The notes under the pieces were generated by a model. That model saw only the letters and a list, made by a program, of their open reading frames with translations. It had not been told where the DNA came from and ran no database searches. DNA of 64,000 nt from JAJCYK01 sp965212195 (GTDB lineage: Bacteria; Bacteroidota; Bacteroidia; Cytophagales; Cyclobacteriaceae). Of the stretch, positions 17,617 to 26,551 are shown one piece after another; within the stretch, counting starts at the first letter, position 1; every line of letters begins with the position of its first letter. The position numbers and the translations under genes were made by a program. Location of the stretch: the NCBI GenBank assembly GCA_965212195.1, contig CBDBUW010000017.1, positions 372,001 to 436,000 of the forward strand, written 5' to 3'.

Positions 17617-18699
17617 ATGTACAGTGATAGCAGCCTTCGTGATTTTGCCAGAGACGTGTTCACAGCCATGGGTTGTGACGACGCTCAGGCCAGAATTGCT
17701 GCTGAGATATTAGTAGATGCCGACCTGAAAGGGATTGACTCTCATGGCATAGCACGACTAAAGGGGTATGTACGTTTGTGGGAGAATAATCGCATCAATA
17801 CTCAACCTAACATCAGCATAACACATGAAACACCCAGCACCGCGGTGATGGATGGGGACCAAGGACTGGGCTTGGTAGTAGCCCCTGAAGCCATGAAAAT
17901 AGCTATTGAAAAAGCCTCACGGGTGGGCAGTGGATGGGTGTCGGTTCGAAACTCAAATCATTATGGCATTGCCGGATATCATGCCATGATGGCGCTTGAA
18001 CATGATATGGTAGGGATCTCCATGACCAATGCCAGTCCCTTGGTTGCTCCTACCTTTTCCAGCGAACGACTATTGGGAACAAACCCAATTGCGGTAGCCA
18101 TCCCCGCCCATAAGCAACCCCCTTTTGTAGCGGATCTTGCTACCACCACAGTGGCCAATGGTAAATTGGAAGTGATGAAGCGCCAGGGATCAACCATCCC
18201 TGAGGGCTGGGCCCAGGACGCCTGGGGACAACCTAGTACCGAAGCAACCACTGTAGAGCAAGGGGGCGCACTTCTACCCCTGGGAGGTAGTCGTAATTTG
18301 GGCAGCCACAAAGGATATTGTTTAGGCAGTATAGTGGATATATTTAGCGCAGTGTTGTCAGGAGCCAATTACGGCCCATGGGTGCCCCCTTTCGTCAGTT
18401 TTCTGGATCCTGCTTCCGACCCGGTGGGAAAGGGAATCGGACATTTTTTAGGAGCATTCAGGATCGATGCCTTTCGCCCTACCGAAGAATTTAAAGCGCA
18501 CATGGACCAATGGATCCAGCGATTTCGAAATTCAAAACCCGCCAAAGGCCAGGAAAAAGTGCTGATCCCGGGTGATCCCGAAAGAGAAATGAAAGCAAAA
18601 AGGCAATCGGATGGAATTCCCTTGCTTGAAGCAGTGGTCAAAGACCTGGAAGAGTTGGCCCTTAAGTTTAAAGTTGAACCACCCAGGCCTACAGAGTGA
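17617..18699 (+). CDS. Ldh-family (malate/L-lactate/ureidoglycolate type) dehydrogenase
   Basis: A 360-residue NAD(P)-dependent oxidoreductase of the family unrelated to classic LDH (YlbC/AllD/ComC type). Visible blocks: DSHGIARLKGY, SNHYGIAGYHAMMAL, MTNASPLVAPTF, LGTNPIAVAIPA, PFVADLATTTVANGKLE and a late GKGIGHFLGAFRIDAF. Substrate cannot be set from sequence; a 2-hydroxyacid such as malate or lactate is likely. ATG start. It overlaps the opposing outer-membrane protein gene by 11 bases. Confidence 0.88.
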   Translation: MYSDSSLRDFARDVFTAMGCDDAQARIAAEILVDADLKGIDSHGIARLKGYVRLWENNRINTQPNISITHETPSTAVMDGDQGLGLVVAPEAMKIAIEKASRVGSGWVSVRNSNHYGIAGYHAMMALEHDMVGISMTNASPLVAPTFSSERLLGTNPIAVAIPAHKQPPFVADLATTTVANGKLEVMKRQGSTIPEGWAQDAWGQPSTEATTVEQGGALLPLGGSRNLGSHKGYCLGSIVDIFSAVLSGANYGPWVPPFVSFLDPASDPVGKGIGHFLGAFRIDAFRPTEEFKAHMDQWIQRFRNSKPAKGQEKVLIPGDPEREMKAKRQSDGIPLLEAVVKDLEELALKFKVEPPRPTE

Positions 18700-19243
18700 T
18701 CCCTGCGCGGATGATCAATTCACTGTTGTACGGTGATTGTCGGTCGTCGTGTAATAGGTTCAGTAGTAGGGTCAACCCCAATCCCGCTCTACCCCCTACA
18801 GGTTGAAAAAAGCCTCCGCCAATAAAATAACCTGGCACCCAGTCCCTAACGAGTTCTGTGCCATCCAGGCTTGGGTAATCCAATTTCAATGATTCGTACT
18901 CCGTATAAGCAAAGAACTGCTGGGTGATATTATAGCGACCAAAGACCCGCCATCCGAATATGTTGGTATCGTATTCATACAGCCGCCCCGTGAATAGATC
19001 GATAGCTTCTCCTTTCAAGTACTGGTAGGTAATGCCCGGTCCAACAGACAGTCTGGGAGTGAGCATGTACCCGGCCAGCGGAGATATATCAATGACTGTA
19101 AAATCCCCAAATTGCAGGCCGAAGTTCCCGCCGAAATAAACCCGGTCGAAAAACCTGTTTTCGTTCTCAGGATCGAACTCTCGCTGGCCGTGGGCTTGGA
19201 GAAAGATTGCAGTGGTGAAGATCAGGAGTAGTATTTTTTTCAT
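18689..19243 (-). CDS. Small outer-membrane beta-barrel protein
   Basis: A 184-residue protein with a clear signal peptide (KKILLLIFTTAIFLQAHGQ, cleavage near residue 20). The rest is short alternating beta strands with turns (YFGGNFGLQFGDF, PRLSVGPGITYQYL, WRVFGRYNITQQFFAY, ELIIRAGITL), consistent with an eight-stranded barrel ending in a hydrophobic C-terminal strand. No specific function can be given. ATG start. It overlaps the end of the Ldh-family gene. Confidence 0.72.
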   Translation of the reverse strand: MKKILLLIFTTAIFLQAHGQREFDPENENRFFDRVYFGGNFGLQFGDFTVIDISPLAGYMLTPRLSVGPGITYQYLKGEAIDLFTGRLYEYDTNIFGWRVFGRYNITQQFFAYTEYESLKLDYPSLDGTELVRDWVPGYFIGGGFFQPVGGRAGLGLTLLLNLLHDDRQSPYNSELIIRAGITL

Positions 19244-19245
19244 CG

Positions 19246-19284
19246 GATATAAAATAAAGGGGTCCTCTATGACTAGAGAACCCT
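19246..19284 (-). terminator. Intrinsic terminator after divIC
   Basis: A hairpin of two ten-base arms, GGGGTCCTCT and AGAGAACCCT (19259-19284), with two G-U pairs and a six-base loop, is followed on the minus strand by CTTTATTTTAT. It lies about 40 bases after the divIC stop and just before the outer-membrane protein gene. Confidence 0.7.
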
Positions 19285-19325
19285 GATTTCTTTTGAAGTA
19301 GTCACGAACCTACTACGTACTTTGG

Positions 19326-19637
19326 TTATTTGGTCTTTTCCTTCGTCACTACGATATACAGGTCCTCTGTAGGTTTTCGCATAAGGTATTTTTCCCGTGC
19401 ATACTTCTCCAACAGAGCTTCATCGCTTAAAAGTTCACGCCTGTCGGCTTTTACTTCCTCAATTTTGGTTAGATAGAACTCCTTCTTGGCTTCTTGTTGA
19501 TGCAGCTTTTTGGTTCTCTGATATTGTAAAAATAGGTCGTTAGAGTCAAAAAACAGCATCCAAATGAGGAACAAACTGCCGGTTATGAAGAAAAAATTCT
19601 TGCTTAATCGCTTTAAATTGATCATTACTGACTTCAT
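19326..19637 (-). CDS. Septum formation initiator, DivIC/FtsB family
   Basis: A 103-residue bitopic protein: basic N-terminus, one membrane helix (about 14-32, NFFFITGSLFLIWMLFF), then a coiled coil (about 38-75) and the YAREKYLMRKPTEDLYIV ending typical of DivIC/FtsB. In the divisome it bridges FtsL and FtsQ. Start ATG at 19635-19637; a second Met six codons in is possible. It lies 89 bases downstream of eno, a common neighbour of ftsB in many bacteria. Confidence 0.88.
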   Translation of the reverse strand: MKSVMINLKRLSKNFFFITGSLFLIWMLFFDSNDLFLQYQRTKKLHQQEAKKEFYLTKIEEVKADRRELLSDEALLEKYAREKYLMRKPTEDLYIVVTKEKTK

Positions 19638-19726
19638 AGATCCGGTGTTAAGTTAAAAAGATCTGCACGAAACTAAAAATTTAGCACATACTTGAATGTA
19701 ACGAAGCCCAGAACTTATTATTTTAG

Positions 19727-21007
19727 TTACCGGAAGTTGGGACCCGGAAAGCGTCCAATCTCTCCTAACTCCTCTTCAATGCGCAACAACTGATTGTACT
19801 TAGCCATGCGATCGGAACGGGAGGCGGAGCCGGTCTTGATCTGACCGGTGTTTAAGGCCACTGCCAAGTCGGCGATGGTATTGTCTTCCGTTTCACCGGA
19901 GCGATGTGACATCACGCTGGTATAGCTGTTGCGGGAAGCTAAGTTGACGGCATCAATGGTCTCCGTTAAGGTCCCGATTTGATTGACCTTGATCAGTATG
20001 GAGTTGGCAATGCTTTCCTCTATGCCTCTATTCAGACGCACAACATTAGTAACAAACAGATCGTCTCCCACCAATTGTACTTTATCGCCGGTCAGTTCGG
20101 TGAGTACTTTCCAGCCCTCCCAATCGTCTTCATGCATACCGTCCTCAATTGATAATATGGGATAGCGATCTACCCAATCTTTCCAATAATGGGCCATTTC
20201 CTGAGAAGAAAGCTTATCACCGGTGGACTTTTTAAAATGATAGGTTTGAGAGTCTAAATCGTAAAACTCCGAACTGGCGGCATCTAAGGCGATACCAATA
20301 TCTTCTCCCGGGCGATACCCTGCAGTCTCAATAGCTTTAAGCACCACCTCAATGGCCTCTACATTGGAGGCTATATTGGGTGCAAACCCTCCTTCATCAC
20401 CTACATTGGTAGATAACCCTTGATCGTGCAACACCTTTTTAAGATGGTGGAATACCTCTGTTCCCATGCGTAAAGATTCCGAGAAGGAGGCAGCGTTTAC
20501 CGGCATGATCATGAACTCTTGAAAATCGATAGCGTTATCGGCATGACTACCGCCGTTAAGAATATTCATCATGGGTACCGGCAGCGTATTGGCATTAACG
20601 CCGCCCACATATCGAAATAATGATTGTCCGGATTCCTGTGCGGCTGCTTTTGCCACTGCCAAGCTTACGCCCAGGATAGCATTAGCCCCTAGCTTAGATT
20701 TATTCTCGGTACCATCTACTTCTATCATGATACCGTCTACAAGGGACTGTTCAAAAACAGAAAAACCCACAAGTTCTTCCGATAGTGCCCCATTCACATT
20801 GTCAACAGCTTTCTGTACACCTTTACCCAGGAATCTATCCTTATCACCGTCCCGCAATTCTACTGCTTCATGCACACCGGTGGAGGCCCCTGATGGCACT
20901 GCTGCCCGGCCCAAAATTCCATTACTGGTTATTACATCTACCTCCACGGTAGGGTTTCCGCGACTGTCCAAGATCTGGCGCGCATGGATATGCTCTATTA
21001 AGCTCAT
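19727..21007 (-). CDS. eno: Enolase
   Basis: A 426-residue glycolytic enzyme (2-phosphoglycerate to PEP). Signatures: ARQILDSRGNPTVEVDV at the N-terminus, MNILNGGSHADNAIDFQEFMI, NVGDEGGFAPN, the metal-binding SIEDGMHEDDW, ILIKVNQIGTLTE (catalytic Lys) and SHRSGETEDNTIADLAV. Full length. Its ATG overlaps the carA stop by one base (TAATG), so translation is probably coupled to carA. Confidence 0.98.
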   Translation of the reverse strand: MSLIEHIHARQILDSRGNPTVEVDVITSNGILGRAAVPSGASTGVHEAVELRDGDKDRFLGKGVQKAVDNVNGALSEELVGFSVFEQSLVDGIMIEVDGTENKSKLGANAILGVSLAVAKAAAQESGQSLFRYVGGVNANTLPVPMMNILNGGSHADNAIDFQEFMIMPVNAASFSESLRMGTEVFHHLKKVLHDQGLSTNVGDEGGFAPNIASNVEAIEVVLKAIETAGYRPGEDIGIALDAASSEFYDLDSQTYHFKKSTGDKLSSQEMAHYWKDWVDRYPILSIEDGMHEDDWEGWKVLTELTGDKVQLVGDDLFVTNVVRLNRGIEESIANSILIKVNQIGTLTETIDAVNLASRNSYTSVMSHRSGETEDNTIADLAVALNTGQIKTGSASRSDRMAKYNQLLRIEEELGEIGRFPGPNFR

Positions 21008-22134
21008 TAGTTTTTTATGGTTTCAGATTTTTGGTAACTCTTGATGACAGCCACAAACTGATCGAAAAGGTAACGGCTGTCATGGGGGCCCGGTGAGGCC
21101 TCGGGATGATATTGAACGGAAAACGCAGGTTTTCCCTTGACCTTAATACCTTCTATGGTATCATCGTTTAAGTTTTTATGGGTTACTGTAAGGTGTGTGG
21201 CAGCTTGAATTTTCTCGGCGTCAACACCAAACCCATGATTTTGGGAAGTTACCTCACATAGTCCGGTGTCCAAGTTGAGTACCGGGTGGTTGATCCCGCG
21301 ATGCCCATGATGCATTTTATACGTGGATACCCCGCAGGCCAATGCCAAGATCTGATGACCCAGACAAATGCCGAAAACCGGGTACTGTTGATCCAGCATT
21401 TGTTTCACGGTTTGAACTGCGTAAGGCATAGCTGCGGGATCACCAGGGCCATTGCTGATAAAATAGCCATCCGGGTGCCAGGCTTCTATTTCCTGGAACG
21501 AAGTATGGGCTGGGAAAACTTGCAGATAACAATCTCTGCTAGCAAAATTGGAAAGAATACTTTTCTTAACCCCCAGGTCCAAGACTGCTATTTTGATGGA
21601 GGCATCTTTGTCGCCCACGAAATAGGGCTTTTCGGTGCTAACTTTTGAGGCCAGTTCTAATCCATTCATATCCGGTACCTCCTGCAATCTGGCTTTGATC
21701 TCCTTCATGTCTGTTAGATCCGAAGTGATTATGGCATTCATAGCACCCTTGTGGCGAATATGTCTTACCAATTTACGGGTATCAATCTCACTGATCCCCA
21801 CTACCTCATGTTGTATGAGGTAATCATCTAGGGATTGATGAGCCATATTACGACTGTAGTCTCTGGAAAATGTGTTGACCACCAAGCCATTGATTTTGGG
21901 CCTTTCAGACTCTTGTTCGGTACTCAAGGTTCCGTAATTGCCAATATGTGAAGTGGTGTTAACGATAATCTGACCAAAGTAAGAGGGGTCGGTGTAGATT
22001 TCCTGATAGCCGGTCATTCCGGTATTGAAACAGATCTCTCCGCCGGCAGTACCAATTTTACCAATCGCTTTCCCTCGGTATACCTGGCCATCTTGAAGCA
22101 TTAAATACGCTTCTGGAGCTTGGGTGTTCTTCAT
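21007..22134 (-). CDS. carA: Carbamoyl-phosphate synthase small subunit
   Basis: A 375-residue glutaminase subunit that supplies ammonia to CarB for pyrimidine and arginine synthesis. The N-terminal domain has ICFNTGMTGYQEIYTDPSY; the class I glutamine amidotransferase domain has GICLGHQILALACG with the catalytic Cys and the His-Glu pair in VQYHPEASPGPHDSRY. I use ATG at 22132-22134; a TTG two codons upstream also opens the frame. carB is not in the window. It follows the rplQ terminator, and a TATTTTTG in that T-rich tail could be its -7 box. Confidence 0.96.
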   Translation of the reverse strand: MKNTQAPEAYLMLQDGQVYRGKAIGKIGTAGGEICFNTGMTGYQEIYTDPSYFGQIIVNTTSHIGNYGTLSTEQESERPKINGLVVNTFSRDYSRNMAHQSLDDYLIQHEVVGISEIDTRKLVRHIRHKGAMNAIITSDLTDMKEIKARLQEVPDMNGLELASKVSTEKPYFVGDKDASIKIAVLDLGVKKSILSNFASRDCYLQVFPAHTSFQEIEAWHPDGYFISNGPGDPAAMPYAVQTVKQMLDQQYPVFGICLGHQILALACGVSTYKMHHGHRGINHPVLNLDTGLCEVTSQNHGFGVDAEKIQAATHLTVTHKNLNDDTIEGIKVKGKPAFSVQYHPEASPGPHDSRYLFDQFVAVIKSYQKSETIKN

Positions 22135-22179
22135 GAACAAAGGTTTGGGTAAAGGACGTTATACGAAATAATCTCACAA

Positions 22180-22215
22180 AAATAAAAAAAGGGATTAAAC
22201 ATCCGTTAATCCCTT
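22180..22215 (-). terminator. Intrinsic terminator of the rplC-rplQ operon
   Basis: Arms AAGGGATTAA (22189-22198) and TTAATCCCTT (22206-22215) are perfect complements with a seven-base loop. On the minus strand the stem is followed by a T-rich run (complement of 22180-22190). It lies 25 bases after the rplQ stop. Confidence 0.88.
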
Positions 22216-22240
22216 GAAATATTTTAGCAGGTTGAGGTCA

Positions 22241-22945
22241 TTACTCCTCTTCCTGGCTGCTTTCTTCACTTTCTTCAACGGCCTCAGCTGCAGGTTCTTC
22301 GACTGCCGGTGATTCCTCAGCAGCTGCCTCCTCACTGGCTTCGGCTTCTGCAGCTTCTGGTTGAACTTCATCCGCCGCTACTTCAGCTGCTGCTTCTGCT
22401 TCTGCTTCTACTTCTTCTACCACTACTTCATCCTGTATGGATTCCTCTACATCGGCCTCTTCGACAGTTTCTACAGTTACTGCTTCTTCGGCAACTGCGG
22501 CGGTGGTCGCAGCGGTAGCCGCGGTTTTACTCCTTCGACCTCGTCGGGTCTTACTCTTCTTAGGCTTAGCCTCGGTCAACATGCTCTCGTTGTAGTCCAC
22601 CAGTTCAATCACACACATACTGGCGTTGTCGCCTAAACGGTTGCCGGTTTTTAGGATACGGGTATAGCCTCCCGCTCTTTCCATCACCCTTTCAGAAACA
22701 TCATTGAACAACTCCTGTACGGACTCCTTATTCTGCAAGTATCGGAAAACCATTCTGCGGGAATGTGTAGAATCCTCCTTAGCACGAGTAATCAAAGGCT
22801 CCACATATTTTCGTAGTGCCTTAGCCTTGGCTACCGTGGTCACAATTCTCTTATGCATGATAAGAGAAGAGGCCATATTAGACAGCATGGCCTTGCGATG
22901 AGGGGCAGTACGGCTTAAATGATTGATTTTTTTTCCGTGTCTCAT
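22241..22945 (-). CDS. rplQ: 50S ribosomal protein L17 with long acidic C-terminal tail
   Basis: Residues 1-120 are a normal L17 (MRHGKKINHLSRTAPHRKAML at the start, AGGYTRILKTGNRLGDNA). L17 lines the peptide exit tunnel region. After it come a basic patch (KPKKSKTRRGRRSK, 127-140) and about 94 residues made almost only of A, E, V, S, D, P and T, without Lys, Arg, His or aromatic residues. Bacterial L17 is commonly about 120-130 residues; extended acidic tails occur in Bacteroidetes, with unknown function. Last gene of the alpha operon, 5 bases after rpoA. Confidence 0.96.
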   Translation of the reverse strand: MRHGKKINHLSRTAPHRKAMLSNMASSLIMHKRIVTTVAKAKALRKYVEPLITRAKEDSTHSRRMVFRYLQNKESVQELFNDVSERVMERAGGYTRILKTGNRLGDNASMCVIELVDYNESMLTEAKPKKSKTRRGRRSKTAATAATTAAVAEEAVTVETVEEADVEESIQDEVVVEEVEAEAEAAAEVAADEVQPEAAEAEASEEAAAEESPAVEEPAAEAVEESEESSQEEE

Positions 22946-22950
22946 GATTA

Positions 22951-23940
22951 TTAGTCTTCCTCTAATTTGTACTTTGACAGGTCCATGCCAAAGGTCAGGT
23001 TCTTATCTGCTACCAACTGCTCTAGTTCCGCAAGTGATTTCTTACCGAAATTCCTAAATTTCATCATATCGGAAATTTCCAGCCTTACCAGGTCGCCCAG
23101 AGTTTTTACATCTGCTGCCTTCAGGCAATTATAGGCTCGAACGGAAAGATCCAGATCGTTAAGCGGAGTTTTCAGCAACTTCCTCATATGCAACATTTCC
23201 TCATCCACAGTTTCCGGCTCGCCCTGATCGGCGGTCTCCAAGAACATGGTTTGATCGGAAAACAGCATGAAGTGCTGTATCAGGATATTAGCAGCTCCTT
23301 TTAAGGCGCTTTCCGGATGAATGGAACCATCCGTTTCTATATCCAATACCAGCATTTCGTAGTCAGTCTTTTGCTCTACCCTGGTGTTTTCAACGTTATA
23401 TTTAACGTTTACTATAGGGGTAAAAACCGCATCGATTGGAATATATCCAAATACTTGCTCGCTGGGTTTGTTTTCTTCTGCTGGCAGGTAGCCCCTTCCT
23501 TTTTCCACAGTCAGCTCCAATTCCAAACTGGTGGAATCACTCAACTTGCAAATCAGCAAATCGGGGTTTAAGACCTCGAAAGAGGTGGTGAAATTTCCTA
23601 TATCACCAGCTACGAACTGTCCCTGATTCTTAATTGAGATAGTTATTTTATTATCTATTACGTCTGCGATTTTCTTCAGGCGCACCATTTTAAGATTCAA
23701 GATAATCTCCGATACATCCTCCACTACGCCTTCTATGGTGGAGAACTCATGTAATACACCAGGAATTTTTATACCGGTAACGGCATAACCTTCTAAAGAA
23801 GACAGGAGAATACGACGCAGAGCATTGCCAATGGTAACGCCATAACCCTTTTCCAAAGGTTTGAAAGTGAATAAACCTTTGAAATCATCTGCTTTGTCCA
23901 TGGCCACCTTTTCAGGCATTTGAAATGCTAGTATTGACAT
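22951..23940 (-). CDS. rpoA: RNA polymerase alpha subunit
   Basis: A 329-residue alpha subunit. N-terminal dimerisation domain with GYGVTIGNALRRILLSSLEGYAV-like block and VLHEFSTIEGVVEDV; C-terminal domain (about 245-329) with LLKTPLNDLDLSVRAYNCLKAA and the helix-hairpin-helix MKFRNFGKKSLAELEQLV. It nucleates polymerase assembly and contacts upstream DNA and regulators. Standard position between rpsD and rplQ. Confidence 0.98.
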   Translation of the reverse strand: MSILAFQMPEKVAMDKADDFKGLFTFKPLEKGYGVTIGNALRRILLSSLEGYAVTGIKIPGVLHEFSTIEGVVEDVSEIILNLKMVRLKKIADVIDNKITISIKNQGQFVAGDIGNFTTSFEVLNPDLLICKLSDSTSLELELTVEKGRGYLPAEENKPSEQVFGYIPIDAVFTPIVNVKYNVENTRVEQKTDYEMLVLDIETDGSIHPESALKGAANILIQHFMLFSDQTMFLETADQGEPETVDEEMLHMRKLLKTPLNDLDLSVRAYNCLKAADVKTLGDLVRLEISDMMKFRNFGKKSLAELEQLVADKNLTFGMDLSKYKLEED

Positions 23941-23994
23941 TTTACTGGGTGATTTTAATTACTAAATATTTTAACTGAGCGTTTGTTGTATACG

Positions 23995-24600
23995 CTATTT
24001 GGAGTAAAGTTCCACGATCAACTGTTCCTGGATGTTTTCAGGGATCTCCTCTCTGGGAGGTACATTTACGAAAATGCCTTCCATGGTACTTCCATCCCAT
24101 TCTACCCAGGAATACTTCTTTCCGACCCGGGCCGCTAAAGAATCCGTAACCGCTTCCAGCGACTTGGATTTTTCCCTCACTCCAACCTTATCGCCAGGTT
24201 TCAAAGAGTAGGAAGGGATATTCACTACATCACCGTTGACCGTTATGTGTTTGTGTGAAACCAATTGTCGGGCTGCCCGCCGTGTAGGGGCAATTCCCAA
24301 ACGATAAACCGTATTGTCCAGGCGCGATTCCAGCAACTGCAATAAAACAGTTCCCGTAATACCGCCTTTCCTGGACGCTTTATGGAAAATGTTAGCAAAC
24401 TGTCTTTCCAAAACACCGTAAGTGTATTTGGCTTTTTGTTTCTCCATTAGCTGAACGGCGTATTCCGATTGTTTTCTACGCCTTCCTCGACCGTGATGAC
24501 CCGGAGGGTAAGCTTTTTTTGCCAGTGCTTTACTGGGTCCGAAGATCGGTTCTCCAAACCTTCTGGATATCTTAGCACGTGGTCCTGTATATCTTGCCAT
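23995..24600 (-). CDS. rpsD: 30S ribosomal protein S4
   Basis: A 201-residue primary 16S-binding protein with S4 RNA-binding domain (about 93-155, ESRLDNTVYRLGIAPTRRAARQLV). The N-terminus (MARYTGPRAKISRRFGEP) has no cysteines, so this is the zinc-free form. In E. coli S4 represses its own operon; no equivalent site could be identified here. It lies between rpsK and rpoA. Confidence 0.97.
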   Translation of the reverse strand: MARYTGPRAKISRRFGEPIFGPSKALAKKAYPPGHHGRGRRRKQSEYAVQLMEKQKAKYTYGVLERQFANIFHKASRKGGITGTVLLQLLESRLDNTVYRLGIAPTRRAARQLVSHKHITVNGDVVNIPSYSLKPGDKVGVREKSKSLEAVTDSLAARVGKKYSWVEWDGSTMEGIFVNVPPREEIPENIQEQLIVELYSK

Positions 24601-24620
24601 CTATCTTTTATTAGGATAAA

Positions 24621-25013
24621 TTAAACTCTTCTTCTTTTTGCTGGGCGGCAGCCATTATGAGGTAACGGTGTTACATCTTTAATAGCGGTTACTTCGATGC
24701 CGGTGTTTTGAATGGTCCTGATAGCTGATTCCCGACCGGCTCCCGGCCCTTTAACAAATACTTCAACTTTTCTTAGTCCCAAATCGTGCGCCTTTTTGGC
24801 ACAGTCCTCAGCGGCCATCTGGGCGGCATAAGGTGTGTTTTTCTTAGACCCTTTAAATCCCATTTTTCCGGCAGACCCCCAGGAGATCACCTGTCCGCTA
24901 CTGTTGGTCATGGAGATAATGATGTTATTAAAAGAAGCTCGAATATGGGCTTGACCCACTGGCTCCACCACCACTACTCTCTTTTTTGCTTTATCTTTTC
25001 TTTTCTGTGCCAT
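24621..25013 (-). CDS. rpsK: 30S ribosomal protein S11
   Basis: A 130-residue S11 with the family blocks HIRASFNNIIISMTNSSG, GFKGSKKNTPYAAQMAAED and the closing DVTPLPHNGCRPAKRRRV. It sits in the 30S platform near the E site. Standard rpsM-rpsK-rpsD order. Confidence 0.97.
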   Translation of the reverse strand: MAQKRKDKAKKRVVVVEPVGQAHIRASFNNIIISMTNSSGQVISWGSAGKMGFKGSKKNTPYAAQMAAEDCAKKAHDLGLRKVEVFVKGPGAGRESAIRTIQNTGIEVTAIKDVTPLPHNGCRPAKRRRV

Positions 25014-25032
25014 AATTAATCACATCTAAGGC

Positions 25033-25410
25033 TTACTTGACAGCTTTCTTTTTATTGGCAACGGTTTTCCTTTTGCCTTTGCGAGTACGGGCATTGTTTT
25101 TGGTTTTCTGACCCCTCACCGGTAAACCCCTTCGATGTCGCAAACCCCGATAACAACCAATGTCCAGCAAACGCTTGATGCTTAACTGAACTTCGGACTT
25201 CAATACCCCTTCCACTTTGAACTCTTCACTGAGGATGGAACGGATCTGGTTAGATTCGTCATCGGTCCATTCACCGACTTTCTTGTCCCATTCTATTCCA
25301 GCTTTAGTCAATATATTTTGGGCGGACCTTCGTCCAATACCGTAAATATAAGTGAGACCGATCTCACCCCTTTTGTTGTCCGGAATGTCGACTCCTGAAA
25401 ATCTTGCCAT
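25033..25410 (-). CDS. rpsM: 30S ribosomal protein S13
   Basis: A 125-residue S13, recognised by the start MARFSGVDIPDNKRGEIGLTY and by RGLRHRRGLPVRGQKTKNNART. Its basic C-terminal tail contacts P-site tRNA. It is preceded by rpmJ with a 21-base gap and followed by rpsK. Confidence 0.97.
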   Translation of the reverse strand: MARFSGVDIPDNKRGEIGLTYIYGIGRRSAQNILTKAGIEWDKKVGEWTDDESNQIRSILSEEFKVEGVLKSEVQLSIKRLLDIGCYRGLRHRRGLPVRGQKTKNNARTRKGKRKTVANKKKAVK

Positions 25411-25431
25411 TCTATTTTCTTTTTTTAATGG

Positions 25432-25548
25432 TTATCCTTGACGCTGCTTAAAGCGGGGATTCCTCTTGTTGATCACGTACACTTTTCCGTTCCTGCGAAT
25501 CACTTTGCAGTCGGCGCTGCGTTTCTTAACGGATGCCTTAACTTTCAT
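25432..25548 (-). CDS. rpmJ: 50S ribosomal protein L36 (zinc-free form)
   Basis: A 38-residue protein: starts MKVKASVKKRSADC and ends NPRFKQRQG. Three of the four zinc ligands of the C+ form are replaced: position 11 is Ser, 27 is Asn and 33 is Phe; only C14 remains. So it should not bind zinc. It lies between infA (7-base gap) and rpsM, its usual place. Confidence 0.95.
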   Translation of the reverse strand: MKVKASVKKRSADCKVIRRNGKVYVINKRNPRFKQRQG

Positions 25549-25555
25549 TACCCCT

Positions 25556-25774
25556 TTATTTATATCTGTAAACTATTCTACCCTTAGTCAAATCGTAAGG
25601 GGACATTTCTAATTTTACTTTATCTCCGGGAAGGATCTTGATATAATTCATTCTCATTTTACCAGAGATATGAGCGATCACCTCATGCCCGTTTTCCAGT
25701 TCTACCCGAAACATCGCATTTGATAACGCTTCCTTTATGGTACCATCTTGTTCTATGGACGCTTGTTTTGCCAT
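25556..25774 (-). CDS. infA: Translation initiation factor IF-1
   Basis: A 72-residue OB-fold protein (MAKQASIEQDGTIKEALSNA... GKMRMNYIKILPGDKVKLEM... TKGRIVYRYK). It blocks the A site during initiation. It lies one base downstream of map, as in many Bacteroidetes. Confidence 0.97.
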   Translation of the reverse strand: MAKQASIEQDGTIKEALSNAMFRVELENGHEVIAHISGKMRMNYIKILPGDKVKLEMSPYDLTKGRIVYRYK

Positions 25775-25775
25775 A

Positions 25776-26549
25776 CTAAATTTTAAATACTTCTTCTATA
25801 TACTTATGCGTAGTAAGGATCTCAGGACTACCGTTCATTACAGCCACTGTGTGTTCATAATGAGCGGACGGCTTTCGATCCCTAGTGCGAATGGTCCATC
25901 CATCCGCTTCCTGTACTACATTTTTCGTGCCCAAATTTATCATGGGCTCAATAGCCAGGATCAATCCACTGCGCATTATTGGTCCCCTTCCTCTTTTCCC
26001 ATAATTCGGTACCTCAGGGCTTTCATGAAGGGTCTTACCGATTCCATGGCCCACCAACTCCCTTACCACACTAAACCCGAATTGCTCTACATGGTGTTGA
26101 ATGGCGAAACTGATGTCCCCCACTCTATTACCAGCCGTGGCATTTTCAATGCCCTTGTAAAGCGACTCTTTGGTAACCTTCAACAGGTTCCGAATATCTT
26201 CTGATACTTCACCAACCGGATAAGTATAAGCAGAATCGCTGTGGAACCCCTGGTAAAATACGCCGCAATCAATTGAGGCAATGTCTCCCTCTTGCAGGCA
26301 ATATTCTCCCGGTATACCGTGTACTACCTGCTCATTAACAGAAATACACAAGGAGCCTGGAAAACCGTTATATCCTTTGAACGAGGGTTCACCCCCTTGG
26401 TCTCGGATAAACTCTTCCGCAATATTGTCGAGGTCCAGAGTTGAAACTCCCGGTGCTACCAATTTGGCCACTTCACCATGAGCTCTTCCCAAAATTTCGG
26501 CGCTTTGCCGGATGATCTCGATTTCCTCGCTGCTCTTATAATAAATCAT
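25776..26549 (-). CDS. map: Methionine aminopeptidase, type I
   Basis: A 257-residue enzyme that removes the initiator methionine. The five metal ligands can be read: D94 and D105 (SIDCGVFYQGFHSDSA), H168 (LVGHGIGKTLHE), E201 (AIEPMINLG) and E232 (YEHTVAV). No N-terminal zinc-finger extension, so a short type Ia enzyme. It lies between secY (2-base gap) and infA. Confidence 0.97.
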   Translation of the reverse strand: MIYYKSSEEIEIIRQSAEILGRAHGEVAKLVAPGVSTLDLDNIAEEFIRDQGGEPSFKGYNGFPGSLCISVNEQVVHGIPGEYCLQEGDIASIDCGVFYQGFHSDSAYTYPVGEVSEDIRNLLKVTKESLYKGIENATAGNRVGDISFAIQHHVEQFGFSVVRELVGHGIGKTLHESPEVPNYGKRGRGPIMRSGLILAIEPMINLGTKNVVQEADGWTIRTRDRKPSAHYEHTVAVMNGSPEILTTHKYIEEVFKI

Positions 26550-26551
26550 TA

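Noticed and set aside
22173..22190. TATTTTTG in the T-tract of the rplQ terminator as a carA promoter
   Set aside because: The match is likely to arise by chance in a T-run and has no -33 element; kept only as a remark under carA.
22309..22636. Leu-rich and Cys/Phe/Tyr-rich plus-strand open frames
   Set aside because: They are mirror images of the A/E-rich coding tail of rplQ.
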